Below, one piece after another: positions 9,553 to 19,000 of a DNA stretch of 64,000 nt. The DNA is from Virgisporangium aurantiacum (GTDB taxonomy: Bacteria > Actinomycetota > Actinomycetes > Mycobacteriales > Micromonosporaceae). Position numbers and translations under genes: made by a program. Each line of letters begins with the position of its first letter. Positions within the stretch are counted from its first letter, which is position 1. The DNA lies in contig NZ_BOPG01000027.1 in the NCBI RefSeq assembly GCF_016863635.1, forward strand, positions 62,001 to 126,000, in the 5' to 3' direction. Under the pieces are notes generated by a model. That model was given only the letters and a program-made list of their open reading frames with translations. It was not told the origin of the DNA and searched no databases.

Positions 9553-10314
9553 ATGAGCATTCCGAGACGGTGGACCGGCCTCCACGATTCGGCGGAGGCC
9601 GCGGAGTTCCGAACCTGTGTGCGTTGCCGGCGTGACCGCCTTTTCGGGTCAGCGGCGTCGGAGCTCGTTTGCCGCACCGTCCGGATGATCGTCGCAGGTG
9701 CCCTCGACAACGGTACCGAGGCGGAGCTGGGTCGCCGCCTGGGGTTGTCCGCACGTCACCTGCGCCGGCTGTTCCACGAACATCTCGGCGTCACCCCGCA
9801 CCAGTTCAACCGCGCCCGACGGGCCCAGTTCGCGCGCCGCCTGCTCGACGACACGGACCTCACGGTGATCGACGTCGCGTTCGCCGCGGGGTTCGGCAGC
9901 CTGCGCCAATTCAACAGAACGATACGGGAGACGTTTCACCAGCCGCCGAACCAGCTGCGGCGGCACCGAATCGGCGGACCCACCGTCGACGACGGTTTGC
10001 GCCTCCGGCTCGCCGTGACACGGCCGTACGACTGGGACGCGGTGCGCGGCATGCTCGCCGCGCGAGCGATACCCGGGGTGGAGGCCGTCGACGGGTCCAC
10101 CTACCGGCGGACGATCGTCGTCGACGGCGACCCGGGCCTGTTGGAGGTGCGTCCGGGCGGGCCGGATCACCTGCTGCTGCAGGCATACCTGCCGAACTGG
10201 GAGGGCCTGATCCACGTGGTGCAGCGGGTCAGACGCATCCTGTCCGGATCCGGCGAGTGTCCAGGGCCGGCGCCGATGATCCTTGAGCCGGGGAAAGAGA
10301 GGAACCCGACATGA
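9553..10314 (+). CDS. Truncated Ada/AlkA-like regulator: AraC-type HTH plus AlkA N-terminal domain only
   Basis: 253 residues. Residues about 37-135 are an AraC-type double helix-turn-helix (LGRRLGLSARHLRRLF and VIDVAFAAGFGSLRQFNRTI). Residues about 145-245 (LRLAVTRPYDWDAVRGMLAARAIPGVE onward to HVVQRVRRIL) match the AlkA N-terminal domain. Full actinobacterial Ada-AlkA fusions of about 490 residues start with a zinc-binding methyl-acceptor domain and end with a helix-hairpin-helix glycosylase; both are missing here. A short CVRCRRDR near residue 22 looks like the last cysteines of the lost zinc domain. The reading frame is intact, so it may act as a DNA-binding protein without repair activity. 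It overlaps the next gene by 4 bases. Confidence 0.8.
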   Translation: MSIPRRWTGLHDSAEAAEFRTCVRCRRDRLFGSAASELVCRTVRMIVAGALDNGTEAELGRRLGLSARHLRRLFHEHLGVTPHQFNRARRAQFARRLLDDTDLTVIDVAFAAGFGSLRQFNRTIRETFHQPPNQLRRHRIGGPTVDDGLRLRLAVTRPYDWDAVRGMLAARAIPGVEAVDGSTYRRTIVVDGDPGLLEVRPGGPDHLLLQAYLPNWEGLIHVVQRVRRILSGSGECPGPAPMILEPGKERNPT

Positions 10315-10748
10315 CGTTTCAACTTCCGACCGACGACAGCGCGTTCGCCAAGAGTGTGCGGCGCCGCGTCGACGAGGAGTATCTGGCCTGGCTCACCGCG
10401 ATGGGAAAGCAGGGCATGCCTCAGCCGGCACCGGTGTGGTTCTGGTGGGATCAGGAGGCGGGAAACTTCCTGGTGTACAACCAGACCCTCGCGAAGCGGC
10501 TGGAACTGATCCGCCTCAACGAGCAGGTGGCCCTGAACTTCGACGGCTACGGAACGGGCTTCGGAATCATCACGTTCGTGGGTACCGCCGAAATCACCGA
10601 CGATCCGCCGGCTCACGAGCATCCGGCGTATCTGGCGAAGTACCAGCACTGGATGACCGTCAAGTTCGGTTCGCCGGAGAAGTTCGCCGCCGACTTCTCG
10701 GTGCCCCTGCGCGTCCATCCGCTCAAGGTCCGCGGCTCCTCGGCCTGA
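10311..10748 (+). CDS. Pyridoxamine-5'-phosphate-oxidase-like / F420-dependent (FDOR) protein, Rv3369 type
   Basis: 145 residues of split-barrel fold. AWLTAMGKQGMPQPAPVWFWWD, then FLVYNQTLAKRLELIRLNEQVALNFDG, is the TIGR03667/Rv3369-like pattern of small flavin or F420 cofactor-binding proteins of mycobacteria and streptomycetes. The ATG overlaps the stop of the preceding gene (ATGA), so translation is coupled and the pair is one operon. Cofactor identity and substrate cannot be decided from sequence. The stop codon lies inside a terminator stem shared with the convergent methyltransferase gene. Confidence 0.85.
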   Translation: MTFQLPTDDSAFAKSVRRRVDEEYLAWLTAMGKQGMPQPAPVWFWWDQEAGNFLVYNQTLAKRLELIRLNEQVALNFDGYGTGFGIITFVGTAEITDDPPAHEHPAYLAKYQHWMTVKFGSPEKFAADFSVPLRVHPLKVRGSSA

Positions 10749-10774
10749 CGCGCGGCCCGCTCGGCGCGTCAGGC
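10743..10774. terminator. Bidirectional terminator containing both convergent stop codons
   Basis: GCCTGACGCGC at 10743-10753 pairs perfectly with GCGCGTCAGGC at 10764-10774 around a 10-base loop. The TGA of the rightward gene (10746-10748) and the TGA of the leftward methyltransferase (10769-10771) are mirror positions in the two arms. Confidence 0.65.
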
Positions 10775-11419
10775 GACCCGCAGCGCCGCCATCACGCCGT
10801 CGCGGATCGGGACGATGCTGCCGACGTACCGGTCGTCCTCGGCGACCAGGCGGTTGTGTTCGCGGATCGCGGCCGTCGTGCCCCGCTCGTCCGGTGGGTC
10901 GCCGCCGGTGGCCACCCGGCCGCTCCAGATCACGTTGTCGCACAACCACACTCCACCGACCCGGATACGCTCGCGGGCCGCCCGCCAGCAGTCGGGATAG
11001 CCCTCCTTGTCGACGTCGCAGTAGACCACGTCGAACTCCCCGGTCTCCGCCGCGAACCCGGTGAGGGCGTCGCCGACCCGGTAGCGGATCCGGTCCCACG
11101 CCCCGGCCCGGCGCAGGTACTCCTCGGCGAGGGCGGCGTTGCCGGCGTCGCCGTCGGTGCACACCACCTCGCCCGTCGGGCCCACCGCCCGGGCGAACCA
11201 GTACGCGGAGTACCCGTAGCCCGATCCGAGTTCCATGACCCGTCGGGCGCCGATCGAGCGGGCGGCCATTTCCAGGTACCGGCCGGTGGCGCGGCCGATG
11301 ATCGGGAACCGGTGCTCCCGGGCGCGGGCCTCCATGTCATCGAGGACGGGATCGCCGTGCTCGGCGGCGGCCAGATCGGTGAGGTAGCCCTCCACCGCGT
11401 CGTCCATCCATTCACTCAT
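10769..11419 (-). CDS. Class I SAM-dependent O-methyltransferase (metal-dependent, catechol-OMT-like)
   Basis: 216 residues. SAM-binding motif VMELGSGYGYSAYWFARA, acidic loop VVCTDGD, metal ligands in YCDVDKEGYPD and CDNVIWSG define the cation-dependent catechol/caffeoyl-CoA O-methyltransferase family. Such enzymes methylate vicinal hydroxyls of small aromatic molecules in the cytoplasm; the substrate here is unknown. Length is typical. Transcription runs toward the shared terminator at 10743-10774. Confidence 0.9.
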   Translation of the reverse strand: MSEWMDDAVEGYLTDLAAAEHGDPVLDDMEARAREHRFPIIGRATGRYLEMAARSIGARRVMELGSGYGYSAYWFARAVGPTGEVVCTDGDAGNAALAEEYLRRAGAWDRIRYRVGDALTGFAAETGEFDVVYCDVDKEGYPDCWRAARERIRVGGVWLCDNVIWSGRVATGGDPPDERGTTAAIREHNRLVAEDDRYVGSIVPIRDGVMAALRVA

Positions 11420-11461
11420 GGCCGAACCGTAACAGCGGCGACGCCGTGCGCCGGCCGGTGG

Positions 11462-13639
11462 TCACAGCAGCATGTCGGCGGTGATGGGTAGTTCGCGGAT
11501 GCGTCGGCCGGTGGCGTGGAAGACGGCGTTGGCGATGGCGGGTGCCACGCCGACGTGGACGAGTTCGCCGATGCCCTTGACGCCGAGCGGATCGACCTCG
11601 CGGTCCTCTCCGGGTAGGTAGACGGCGCGCAGTTCGGGCATGTCGGCGTTGACGGGTACCAGGTAGTCGGCCAGGTTGGCGTTGGCGATGCGGCCGTCGC
11701 GCGGGTCGGTGACGGTGTGTTCCAGCAGCGCCGTGCTGATGCCGCCGACCATGCCGCCGATGGCCTGGCTGTCGGCCAGCATGGGGTTGATGATGCGGCC
11801 GGCGTCGTAGACGCCGAGCATTCTGCGCACCCGGACCAGGCCGAGGCGGGCATCGACGGCGACCTCGGCGAAGGTCGCGGCGAAGCCGTAGAGGGAGAAC
11901 CGCTCCGGCGGCGGTGGCGGGGTGAAGGAACCAGGTGCCTCGAGGTGGGTGCGGCCCTGGCGGGACAGCAACTGGCTGTAGGTCTCGCCGCGGGCCGGGT
12001 GATCGCGGACGGACATCCGGCCCGCACGGACGATCACCGTGTCGGGGTCGGCCCCGTGGAGCGGGGAGTCCACGTCGTGGACGGCGAGGGCGATCGCCTG
12101 CCGGCGGAGGTTGTCGCAGCCGTCCTGCACGGCGGATCCGACGCTGGCCATGGTCTGCGAGCCGCCGTGTGACGGGGTCGGCGGCAGGAGCGAGTCGCCG
12201 AGCCGGAACCGCACCCGGTCCACCGCCAGGCCCAGGGCGTCGGCGGCGACCTGCGTCATCGAGGTGTAGGTTCCGGGACCCATGTCGCTGGTGGCCGCCT
12301 CGACCACGGCGCTGCCGTCGGCGTCGAGGCGGGCACGGGCCTGCGCGGCGTCCCGTGACGCGTCGTAGCCGCCGGCGGCCATGCCGGTGCCGATCAGCCA
12401 GTCCCCGTCGCGCTGCGAGCGCGGCGCCGGCGGCCGGTTCCGCCAACCGAACTCGCGTGCGCCCACGTCGAGGCACTCCCGCAACCGGCGGGTGGAGAAC
12501 GGCAGGCCGGTGGATTCGTCGTGCGTCGGCTCGTTGCGGTGGCGCAGTTCGACGGGGTCGACGCCGATGCGGTCGGCGAGTTCGTCCAGCGCCGACTCGA
12601 TGACGAACGCGGCCGTGGAGTAGCCGGGACCGCGCATCCACACCGGCGTGTTCACGTCGAGCGGCACCGTCCGGTACTCCTGGCTGACGTGCGGCAGGCT
12701 GTACATCATCTGCCCGACCGCGAGGATGCCCTCGTGGAAGTTCTCGTACCTCGACGTCTCGGCACGGATGTCGTGGACGGCCGCACCGAGCCGGCCGTCC
12801 CGGTCGCTGCCCAGCCGGAGCCGGTACCGGTACGCCGGGCGGAATCCCGTCCCGACGTACATCTGCCGCCGGGTCAGCACCAGCTTGACCGGCCGGCCGA
12901 CGACACGGGCCGCGAGCGCCGCGATGACCACGTGCGGCCAGCAGCGGAGAGCGGAGCCGAAACCGCCGCCGACGAACGGGGAGAGTACCCGCACGGCCTC
13001 GTCGGGCAGGCCGAAGACGGCGGCGAGTTCGGCCTGGGTGCCGCCGACCCATTGGGTCTTGTCCCAGACGGTCAGCCGGTCGCCGTCCCAGGCCGCGATG
13101 GTCGCGGGCGGCTCCATCGGGTTGTGATGGTTGCGCGAGGTCCGGTAGGTGACGTCCAGCCGCACCGCCGCGGACGCCAACGCCTCCTCGGCGCTGCCGC
13201 GTGCGTAGGCGACCGGTTCGTTGGCGGGCGCCGAGTCCAGGTCGAACGAGGGCCGCTCGGCCTCGTAGGCCACCTCGATCAGGCCGGCGGCGTGCTGCGC
13301 GCTCGGCAGGGTCGAGGCGACCACGACCGCGACCGGCTGCCCGAAGAACCGGATCCGGTCGTCCTGGAAGACGCGCAGCCGCTGTCCCGGCGGGTGGTGG
13401 GACCCGGCGTTGTCCCGGTACGGCAACCGCGGCGCGTTCACGTGACTGATCACCGCGAGCACGCCGGGCTGAGCGGTGGCGGCGTCGACGTCGATGCCGG
13501 TGATCCGGCCGCGGCCGACGGTCGCGTCGACCACGACGGCGTGTACCACACCCTCGACGGGGTGGTCGGCGGCGAACCGGGCGGCACCGGTCACCTTGAG
13601 CCGGCCCTCCACCCGCGGGGTGGGCGCTCCCACGGTCAT
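11462..13639 (-). CDS. Molybdenum hydroxylase large subunit (xanthine dehydrogenase family, CoxL/YagR-like)
   Basis: 725 residues from the ATG at 13639. GRLKVTGAARFAADHP at the start is the usual entry of the large subunit; VGGGFGSALRCWPHVV near residue 265 is the molybdopterin-cytosine-dinucleotide region, and GMAAGGYDASRDAAQARARL, GGSQTMASVGSAVQ and VKGIGELVHVGVAPAIANAV follow in the right order. The cysteine-Ser-Phe-Arg signature of true CO dehydrogenase is absent, so oxidation of an aldehyde, purine or N-heterocycle is more likely. It overlaps the FAD subunit gene by 4 bases (ATGA), forming a translation-coupled operon with the two genes upstream. Confidence 0.93.
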   Translation of the reverse strand: MTVGAPTPRVEGRLKVTGAARFAADHPVEGVVHAVVVDATVGRGRITGIDVDAATAQPGVLAVISHVNAPRLPYRDNAGSHHPPGQRLRVFQDDRIRFFGQPVAVVVASTLPSAQHAAGLIEVAYEAERPSFDLDSAPANEPVAYARGSAEEALASAAVRLDVTYRTSRNHHNPMEPPATIAAWDGDRLTVWDKTQWVGGTQAELAAVFGLPDEAVRVLSPFVGGGFGSALRCWPHVVIAALAARVVGRPVKLVLTRRQMYVGTGFRPAYRYRLRLGSDRDGRLGAAVHDIRAETSRYENFHEGILAVGQMMYSLPHVSQEYRTVPLDVNTPVWMRGPGYSTAAFVIESALDELADRIGVDPVELRHRNEPTHDESTGLPFSTRRLRECLDVGAREFGWRNRPPAPRSQRDGDWLIGTGMAAGGYDASRDAAQARARLDADGSAVVEAATSDMGPGTYTSMTQVAADALGLAVDRVRFRLGDSLLPPTPSHGGSQTMASVGSAVQDGCDNLRRQAIALAVHDVDSPLHGADPDTVIVRAGRMSVRDHPARGETYSQLLSRQGRTHLEAPGSFTPPPPPERFSLYGFAATFAEVAVDARLGLVRVRRMLGVYDAGRIINPMLADSQAIGGMVGGISTALLEHTVTDPRDGRIANANLADYLVPVNADMPELRAVYLPGEDREVDPLGVKGIGELVHVGVAPAIANAVFHATGRRIRELPITADMLL

Positions 13640-14616
13640 CTGTCTTCTCCCACGACGCGTAGTTGGCGCTCCACCGTGCGGGTGAGCAACTCGGCCTTGA
13701 AACCGTTGTGGCGCAACGGCCGGGCGCCGGCGGCGGCGTGCTGCGCCGCGCGGATCCACAACTCCGGTGCCGGGCGCCGACCGACCAGGTGCCGCTCGAC
13801 CGCGTGCAGCTTCCACGGCACGGTGCCCACGCCGCCGGCCGCGACCTTCGCCGCGCGGATCACCCCGTCGCGTACGTGCAGCACGACCGCGGCGGAGCAC
13901 AGCGCGAACTCGTAGGACCGGCGGTCGCGGACCTTCAGGTAGCCCGAGGCGAGCGGACGTGGATGGGCGGGGATCTCGATCGAGGTGATCAGCTCGCCGG
14001 GCCGGATGGCATGTTCGTGCTGCGGTGTGCCGCCGGGCAGCAGCAGGAAGTCGCCGATCGCCACGGGGCGGGCACCGTCGGGTCCGAGCAGGTGGACGGT
14101 CGCGTCGAGCGCGGTCAGGGCCACGGCGAGGTCGGAGGGGTGGGTGGCCACGCACGCGTCGGAGGTGCCGAGGATCGCGTGGGTGCGGTTGTAGCCGTCC
14201 AGCGCGGCGCAGCCGGCGCCGGGCCGCCGCTTGTTGCACGCCGCGGAGACATCACGGAAGTAGGTGCACCGGGTGCGCTGCATGAGGTTGCCGCCGAGGC
14301 TGGCCATGTTCCGCAACTGCGGGGAGGCACTGAGTTCCAGTGCCTGCGACACGACCGGAAACCCGGTGCGGACCAGCGGATGCCGCGCCGCGTCGGCCAT
14401 GCGGGCCAGCGCACCCAGTCGCAGCCCGCCGCCGGCCGTGGCCGAGATGTCGCGCAGCGGCAGCGCGTCGATGTCGACCAGGTGCTCGGGGCGTTCGACG
14501 GTTTCGCGCATCAGATCGACCAGCGTGGTACCGCCGGCGATGTACCGGCCACCGCGACGGCCGGCCGCCAACGCCGCCGGCACGTCGGTGACCGCGGTGT
14601 AGGAGAAGGGGAACAC
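13636..14616 (-). CDS. Molybdenum hydroxylase FAD-binding medium subunit (CoxM type)
   Basis: 326 residues. AAGRRGGRYIAGGTTLVDLMRE and LRNMASLGGNLMQRTRCTYFRD are the two FAD-binding loops of the family; the second is followed by a Cys-containing segment, as in YagS-like proteins that carry an extra iron-sulfur cluster. The subunit transfers electrons from the molybdenum and [2Fe-2S] centres to an acceptor. Gene order small-medium-large on the leftward strand with a 3-base gap upstream and a 4-base overlap downstream indicates one operon. Confidence 0.93.
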   Translation of the reverse strand: MFPFSYTAVTDVPAALAAGRRGGRYIAGGTTLVDLMRETVERPEHLVDIDALPLRDISATAGGGLRLGALARMADAARHPLVRTGFPVVSQALELSASPQLRNMASLGGNLMQRTRCTYFRDVSAACNKRRPGAGCAALDGYNRTHAILGTSDACVATHPSDLAVALTALDATVHLLGPDGARPVAIGDFLLLPGGTPQHEHAIRPGELITSIEIPAHPRPLASGYLKVRDRRSYEFALCSAAVVLHVRDGVIRAAKVAAGGVGTVPWKLHAVERHLVGRRPAPELWIRAAQHAAAGARPLRHNGFKAELLTRTVERQLRVVGEDR

Positions 14617-14619
14617 GGC

Positions 14620-15087
14620 TCACCCTTCCCCGGCGGCGGCCTGCTCGACCGCTTCGACGATGTTCACGTAGCACCCGCAGCGGCAGATGTTGCCGCTCAT
14701 CCACTCGCGGATCTCGTCCGGCGAACCGCTGTGCCCCTCCCGGATACAGGCGACGCCGGACACGATCTGCCCCGGTGTGCAGAACCCGCACTGGAAGGCG
14801 TCCCGGTCGATGAACGCCTGCTGCAGCGGATGCAGGTCGTCGCCCGGCCCGGCCAGTCCCTCGATCGTCGTGACCTCGGCACCGTCGAGGCGTACGGCGA
14901 GCGTGAGGCAGGCGTTGACGCGGCGGCCGCCGACCAGCACCGTGCAGGCTCCGCACGCACCGGCGTCGCAGCCCTTCTTCGTCCCGGTCAGGCCCAGGTG
15001 CTCGCGCAGCAGGTCGAGCAGCGACGTGCGGTTGTCGACGGTGATGCTGTGCCGCCGCCCGTTGACGAGTAGCAGGACCGGGGTCAC
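14620..15087 (-). CDS. Molybdenum hydroxylase [2Fe-2S] small subunit
   Basis: 155 residues from a GTG at 15087, preceded at good spacing by AAAGGA. The N-terminal plant-type ferredoxin cluster is CDAGACGACTVL with a fourth Cys in VNACLTLA; the second cluster is CGFCTPG and CRCGCY. Both [2Fe-2S] sites are complete. The open frame continues upstream to 15237 but that extension lacks family similarity and would run through the promoter. First gene of the operon and divergent from the LysR gene, with the probable LysR operator between them. Confidence 0.93.
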   Translation of the reverse strand: MTPVLLLVNGRRHSITVDNRTSLLDLLREHLGLTGTKKGCDAGACGACTVLVGGRRVNACLTLAVRLDGAEVTTIEGLAGPGDDLHPLQQAFIDRDAFQCGFCTPGQIVSGVACIREGHSGSPDEIREWMSGNICRCGCYVNIVEAVEQAAAGEG

Positions 15088-15134
15088 TGGTGTGTTTCCT
15101 TTCGTGTTGATCAGTGGACGGTACGCGCGCCGTC

Positions 15135-15184
15135 GCATTGAGAAAAGCGATGATTTCCGATCGAGTTGATCGTCACCGACTATG
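15135..15184. promoter_or_regulatory. Probable LysR operator of the molybdenum hydroxylase operon
   Basis: Contains CGATC-N5-GATCG (15158-15172) and the longer block AAAAGCGATGATTTCCGATC just upstream of the LysR start and 48 bases from the hydroxylase start. A copy agreeing at 40 of 50 positions lies at 21527-21576 in front of the MFS transporter gene. Autoregulatory boxes in such divergent spaces are usual for LysR proteins. Confidence 0.65.
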
Positions 15185-15193
15185 CTTCGGCCC

Positions 15194-16087
15194 ATGGCCG
15201 ACGTCGAGCTGCGCCACCTGAGAACCATGGACGCCATCGCCGAAGAGGGAACGTTCGGGCGGGCGGCCGCTCGGCTCGGCTACACCCAGTCGTCGGTGAG
15301 CCAGCAGATCGCCGCGCTGGAGAAGGCCGTCGGCGGCGCCGTCTTCGACCGACCCGGAGGTCCCCGGCCGGTGCGGATCACCCCGCTCGGCGAGGTGGTC
15401 CTGGCCCACGGACGCGATCTGCTCACGAGGGCGGAGTCGCTGGCCGACGCCGTGGACCGCTTCCGGGCGGGCAACGGCCGGATCGACATCGGTACCTTCC
15501 CGGCCGTGTCGAGGCTGATCCTGCCGACCGTCGTGCGCCGGCTGCTCGCCGAGCACCCCGGCTGCGACATCAGGCTCTCCGAGGTCACCCCGGAGGACCC
15601 GCAGATCGGGGACCTCGACCTGTTGTTCCACTACGGTCGGATCGAGGGCGACGTCGAGCACGTCGAGCTGCTCGACGAGCCGTACCTCCTGGTGGCCGAC
15701 GCCGACGCGTTCCCCGACGGTCCCGTGCGGGTGAAGCTGCTCGACGACGCGCCGATGGTCGCCTGGCCGTCCACCCATCACCAGAAGTGGTTGGAGCGGA
15801 CGCTCGCCGGCCACGGCGCGCGGCCCCGGATCGTGTTCCGGACCGCCGGTCACGAGACCGTCGTGTCAATGGTGCGGGCGGGCATCGGTTCGGCGGTGCA
15901 GCCCTGGTTCGCCCTGTACGGATCCGACGCTTGGTCCGACGACCGGCTCAGCATCCACCGCCTGCGGCCGTCGCCCACGTGCACGTGGTACCTGTTCTGG
16001 CCGGCCGGACGCACCCAGTCGCCCCTCGTCACCCGGGCCATCGAGGTCGCCGTCGAAGCCGCCGCCGAGCTGGCACAGCAGATGTGA
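15194..16087 (+). CDS. LysR-family transcriptional regulator
   Basis: About 297 residues. The winged helix-turn-helix at the N-terminus is plain (LRTMDAIAEEGTFGRAAARL, then TQSSVSQQIAALEKAVG), followed by a type-2 periplasmic-binding-protein-like effector domain (GRIDIGTFPAVSRLILP to the end). It is divergent from the molybdenum hydroxylase operon and probably activates it with a small-molecule substrate. ATGs at 15182 and 15194 are both possible; neither has a Shine-Dalgarno site and the mRNA may be nearly leaderless. The near-identical box at 21527 suggests that it may also control the MFS-hydrolase pair. Confidence 0.92.
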   Translation: MADVELRHLRTMDAIAEEGTFGRAAARLGYTQSSVSQQIAALEKAVGGAVFDRPGGPRPVRITPLGEVVLAHGRDLLTRAESLADAVDRFRAGNGRIDIGTFPAVSRLILPTVVRRLLAEHPGCDIRLSEVTPEDPQIGDLDLLFHYGRIEGDVEHVELLDEPYLLVADADAFPDGPVRVKLLDDAPMVAWPSTHHQKWLERTLAGHGARPRIVFRTAGHETVVSMVRAGIGSAVQPWFALYGSDAWSDDRLSIHRLRPSPTCTWYLFWPAGRTQSPLVTRAIEVAVEAAAELAQQM

Positions 16088-16093
16088 CGCTCA

Positions 16094-19000
16094 TCAGCCG
16101 CCGTTCTGCCACGTCGCGGCGCGGGCGATGTCGAGGCCCGTGGTCCACGGGTCGTCGGACATCATGAGCTCGCGCAGGCGGATCGCGGTCCCGTCGGAGA
16201 TCCGCGCCCTGGCCACCTGGCCCGTCGCCGGGTCGAGGTACAGGTCGACGATCTCCGGCGGGCGGAGCGCGGCGAGTTCCGCGACGGTACGGCCCGGGGA
16301 GCCGAAGACCGCGTGGGCGGCGTCCCGGCGGGACATGCCGGTGCGGTCGGCCAGTTCCACGGCGAAGGCCGGATCCGGGGAGAGCGGTCCGCGTTCGGCG
16401 AGGAGCCGGTCGAACCGCCGGACGGTGTCGGGTGAGCCCCAGTTCTGGTGGAACTGACCGGCCCACTGCCAACCGGGCGGAACCTCGGGGTCGGCGTCGG
16501 GGTCCGGCGCGTACCGGATCCCCGTCGCCCGTCGCTCGTGGTTGTCGTAGTCGAGGATGACGAGCGCCGATCCGGACAGGTGCCAGATCTCGCCTTCGGG
16601 TCGATCGAACCGCTCGGTCGCATCCAGGAGCATCCGGGACCAGTGCCCGGAACCGTCGGCGAACGGCGTGCAGGCCCACGCGTGCAACTCGTCGAGTTCG
16701 CCGGCCCGCTGGTGGGCCGTGATCCAGGGCCAGACGATGCTCAGCGCCCTACTTCCCAGCTCGAGGAAGGGAAGGCGGCGGCGATCGAAGGTGGGAACGT
16801 CGGTCACTCCGACCAACCCGGGCCGCTCGGTCAGGGCGTCCACCAGTTTGCCCGCCAGGAGCCGCCCGTGCGTGACCACCTCGATGTTCCGGCGGACCCG
16901 AAGGCCGGCGCCGGGCGTGAGGACGGCGGGCAGGCCGCCGGCGCCGAGCCGGGCGACGCCGTGCAGGCAGCGCGCGGCGAGCCCGGCCTGCTCGACGACC
17001 GCCGCCCGCAGCCGGGGATCTGTGACCGCCGGCAGCAGCTCGCCCAGCCGCCGGTCCGCCTCGCGCGGGCCGAGCAGCGCCGCCTCGGCCAGCGCGCCCG
17101 CGGCGACACGGTCGATCCGGCGCAGTGCCGCGGATCCGGCCGGGTCCACCGGACGCATGTGCCGCCACCAGCCCGGCGGCGGGACCGGGTGCGCGCCCGG
17201 TTGCACGTGCTGCACGACCCCGAACGGTGCCTGCGCGGTCTCCGTGCCGTCCGCGGCGTGGAACCGGAGCCGTCCGCCGCCGCAGCCGATCCGGGTGGTG
17301 TGGTCCGCGCCGGGGAAGGTCACCTCGGCGGTCTCGGGGTAGTCGGGGCCGGCCGCGTCGGCGTCGAAGGTCAGCAGGGGCCCGTGGTCGTCGCCGTACC
17401 CGTCCAGCCGGAAGACCCCGGTGCGGTCGGCCATCCGCAGGTCCGTGCCGTCGTACCAGAACACCGGCCCCGGATGGACGACCGCTTCGGGGAACAACTC
17501 GGGCATCGTCACCCGCCGGGTCAGGAGCTCGCCGTCGGTCCCGTACACCCGCGCTGGGTGGGTGACGACGGTCAGATAGTCGCCGTGCTGGACGACCAGC
17601 GCCTCCGTGCCGCGCTGCCCGACGATCTTCTCGGCGAACGGAAACTCCAGCTCGCCCGGAATACCGGTACGCAGCGCGCGGACCAGGGCGTCGACCGGGT
17701 CGGTGGGCGCCCATCCGCTGAGGAAGCCCGGGTCGAGGTCCGCGAACCCGGCCGCGGCCAGCGGCGCCAGATAGGCCAGACCGGCTTCCAGGGCGGGCAG
17801 GCCGCCCGCCTCGGTCTGCGTCCGCCAGCCGTCCACCAGCTCCCGGAGCGGGCCGGGCAGCGCCGCCCAGACCCGCCCCAGGATGTCCGTGTAGTCGACG
17901 TTGCCGTACCGGCCGATGTCGCGGACGAACCGGCTGATCCTGGCGACGGGCGGGCGGGTCGCCATGGCGGCGAAGTCGGTGCTGCCGGTGAAGGGTTGGC
18001 CGTCCCTGCGAGGGTCGGGCAGCGGCCAGGCGCCGGGCTGGGCCACGTCCAGCAACGCGCGCGGCACCGGCAGGCCCTCCCGGGGTGGCACCGCGGCCTG
18101 CTTCATCAGCTTCCGCAGGGCCGACGCCGGGCAGCGTGCGCCCGGTCCGGCGAACCAGTCCACCGGAAGCCGGCCGCCGGCCCCCGCGTCCGCGAGCGCG
18201 CCCAGCCACGCCTGCCGCAGCCGCTCGCCGCCGGTGGGCTCGGCCGCGATGAGCGCCGCCAGGGATCCGGGTTCCGCGCGGGCCAGCTCGACCAGCGTCG
18301 GGCGGGCGGTCTGCCACACCTCCAGCGGCGCCGACGAGAGTGTGCCCGAGCGCAGCATCCGGGCGACGTCCCGCTCCTCGCCGGACCAGCGCAGACTCGG
18401 GCGCCAGCACAGCCGCGGCGGCACTCCCGTGGCCATGAAGTCCCGGTCGAGGAGTTCCGCCCAGCCCGGACGCCAGCGCGGATCGCGTTGCCGCATCTCC
18501 GCCCGGAGCGCCTCGACCTGGGCATCGGGCATGAACCCGCTCTCCCACCACGCGGGAAGGTGGTCGTGAAAGCATTCGACGACCGCGCCGTCCGCGTCCG
18601 CCCGGACCCGCGCGTGCAGCCAGCGCCCGCGCGCCGGGTCGGCGTCCTCTTCGCGCCAGGCCGTCAACAGCTCGGACGGCTCGGGATCGAGCCATTGACC
18701 GCGGGCGTCGCGATAGGCGAACCCGGGCCGCGCGTGGCCCACGTAGGCCGCCGTGATCTCGCCGTGCGTGCGGGCCCACTCCACCAGCCGGGCCCGGGCC
18801 GGCCCCGCGACGGCTGCCGGTCGCTCCACCTCATCCGTGTCGCGCATGCCAACGGTGATCACGCCGCCGATCTGGTCCGGGTCGAAGATCGGGACCCGTC
18901 GACCCGGCGGCTCGCCGGTGCCGGCGGCTAGCTCCGGACGGCTCGAACCGGGCGCCACACCCGTTCGCGCGGCGATCCGCAACGCGGCCTCGACGTCCCC

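Noticed and set aside
11462..14239. Longer version of the molybdenum hydroxylase large subunit starting at 14239
   Set aside because: The extra N-terminus reads through the FAD-subunit gene in another frame. The ATG at 13639 gives the normal family start and the usual 4-base overlap.
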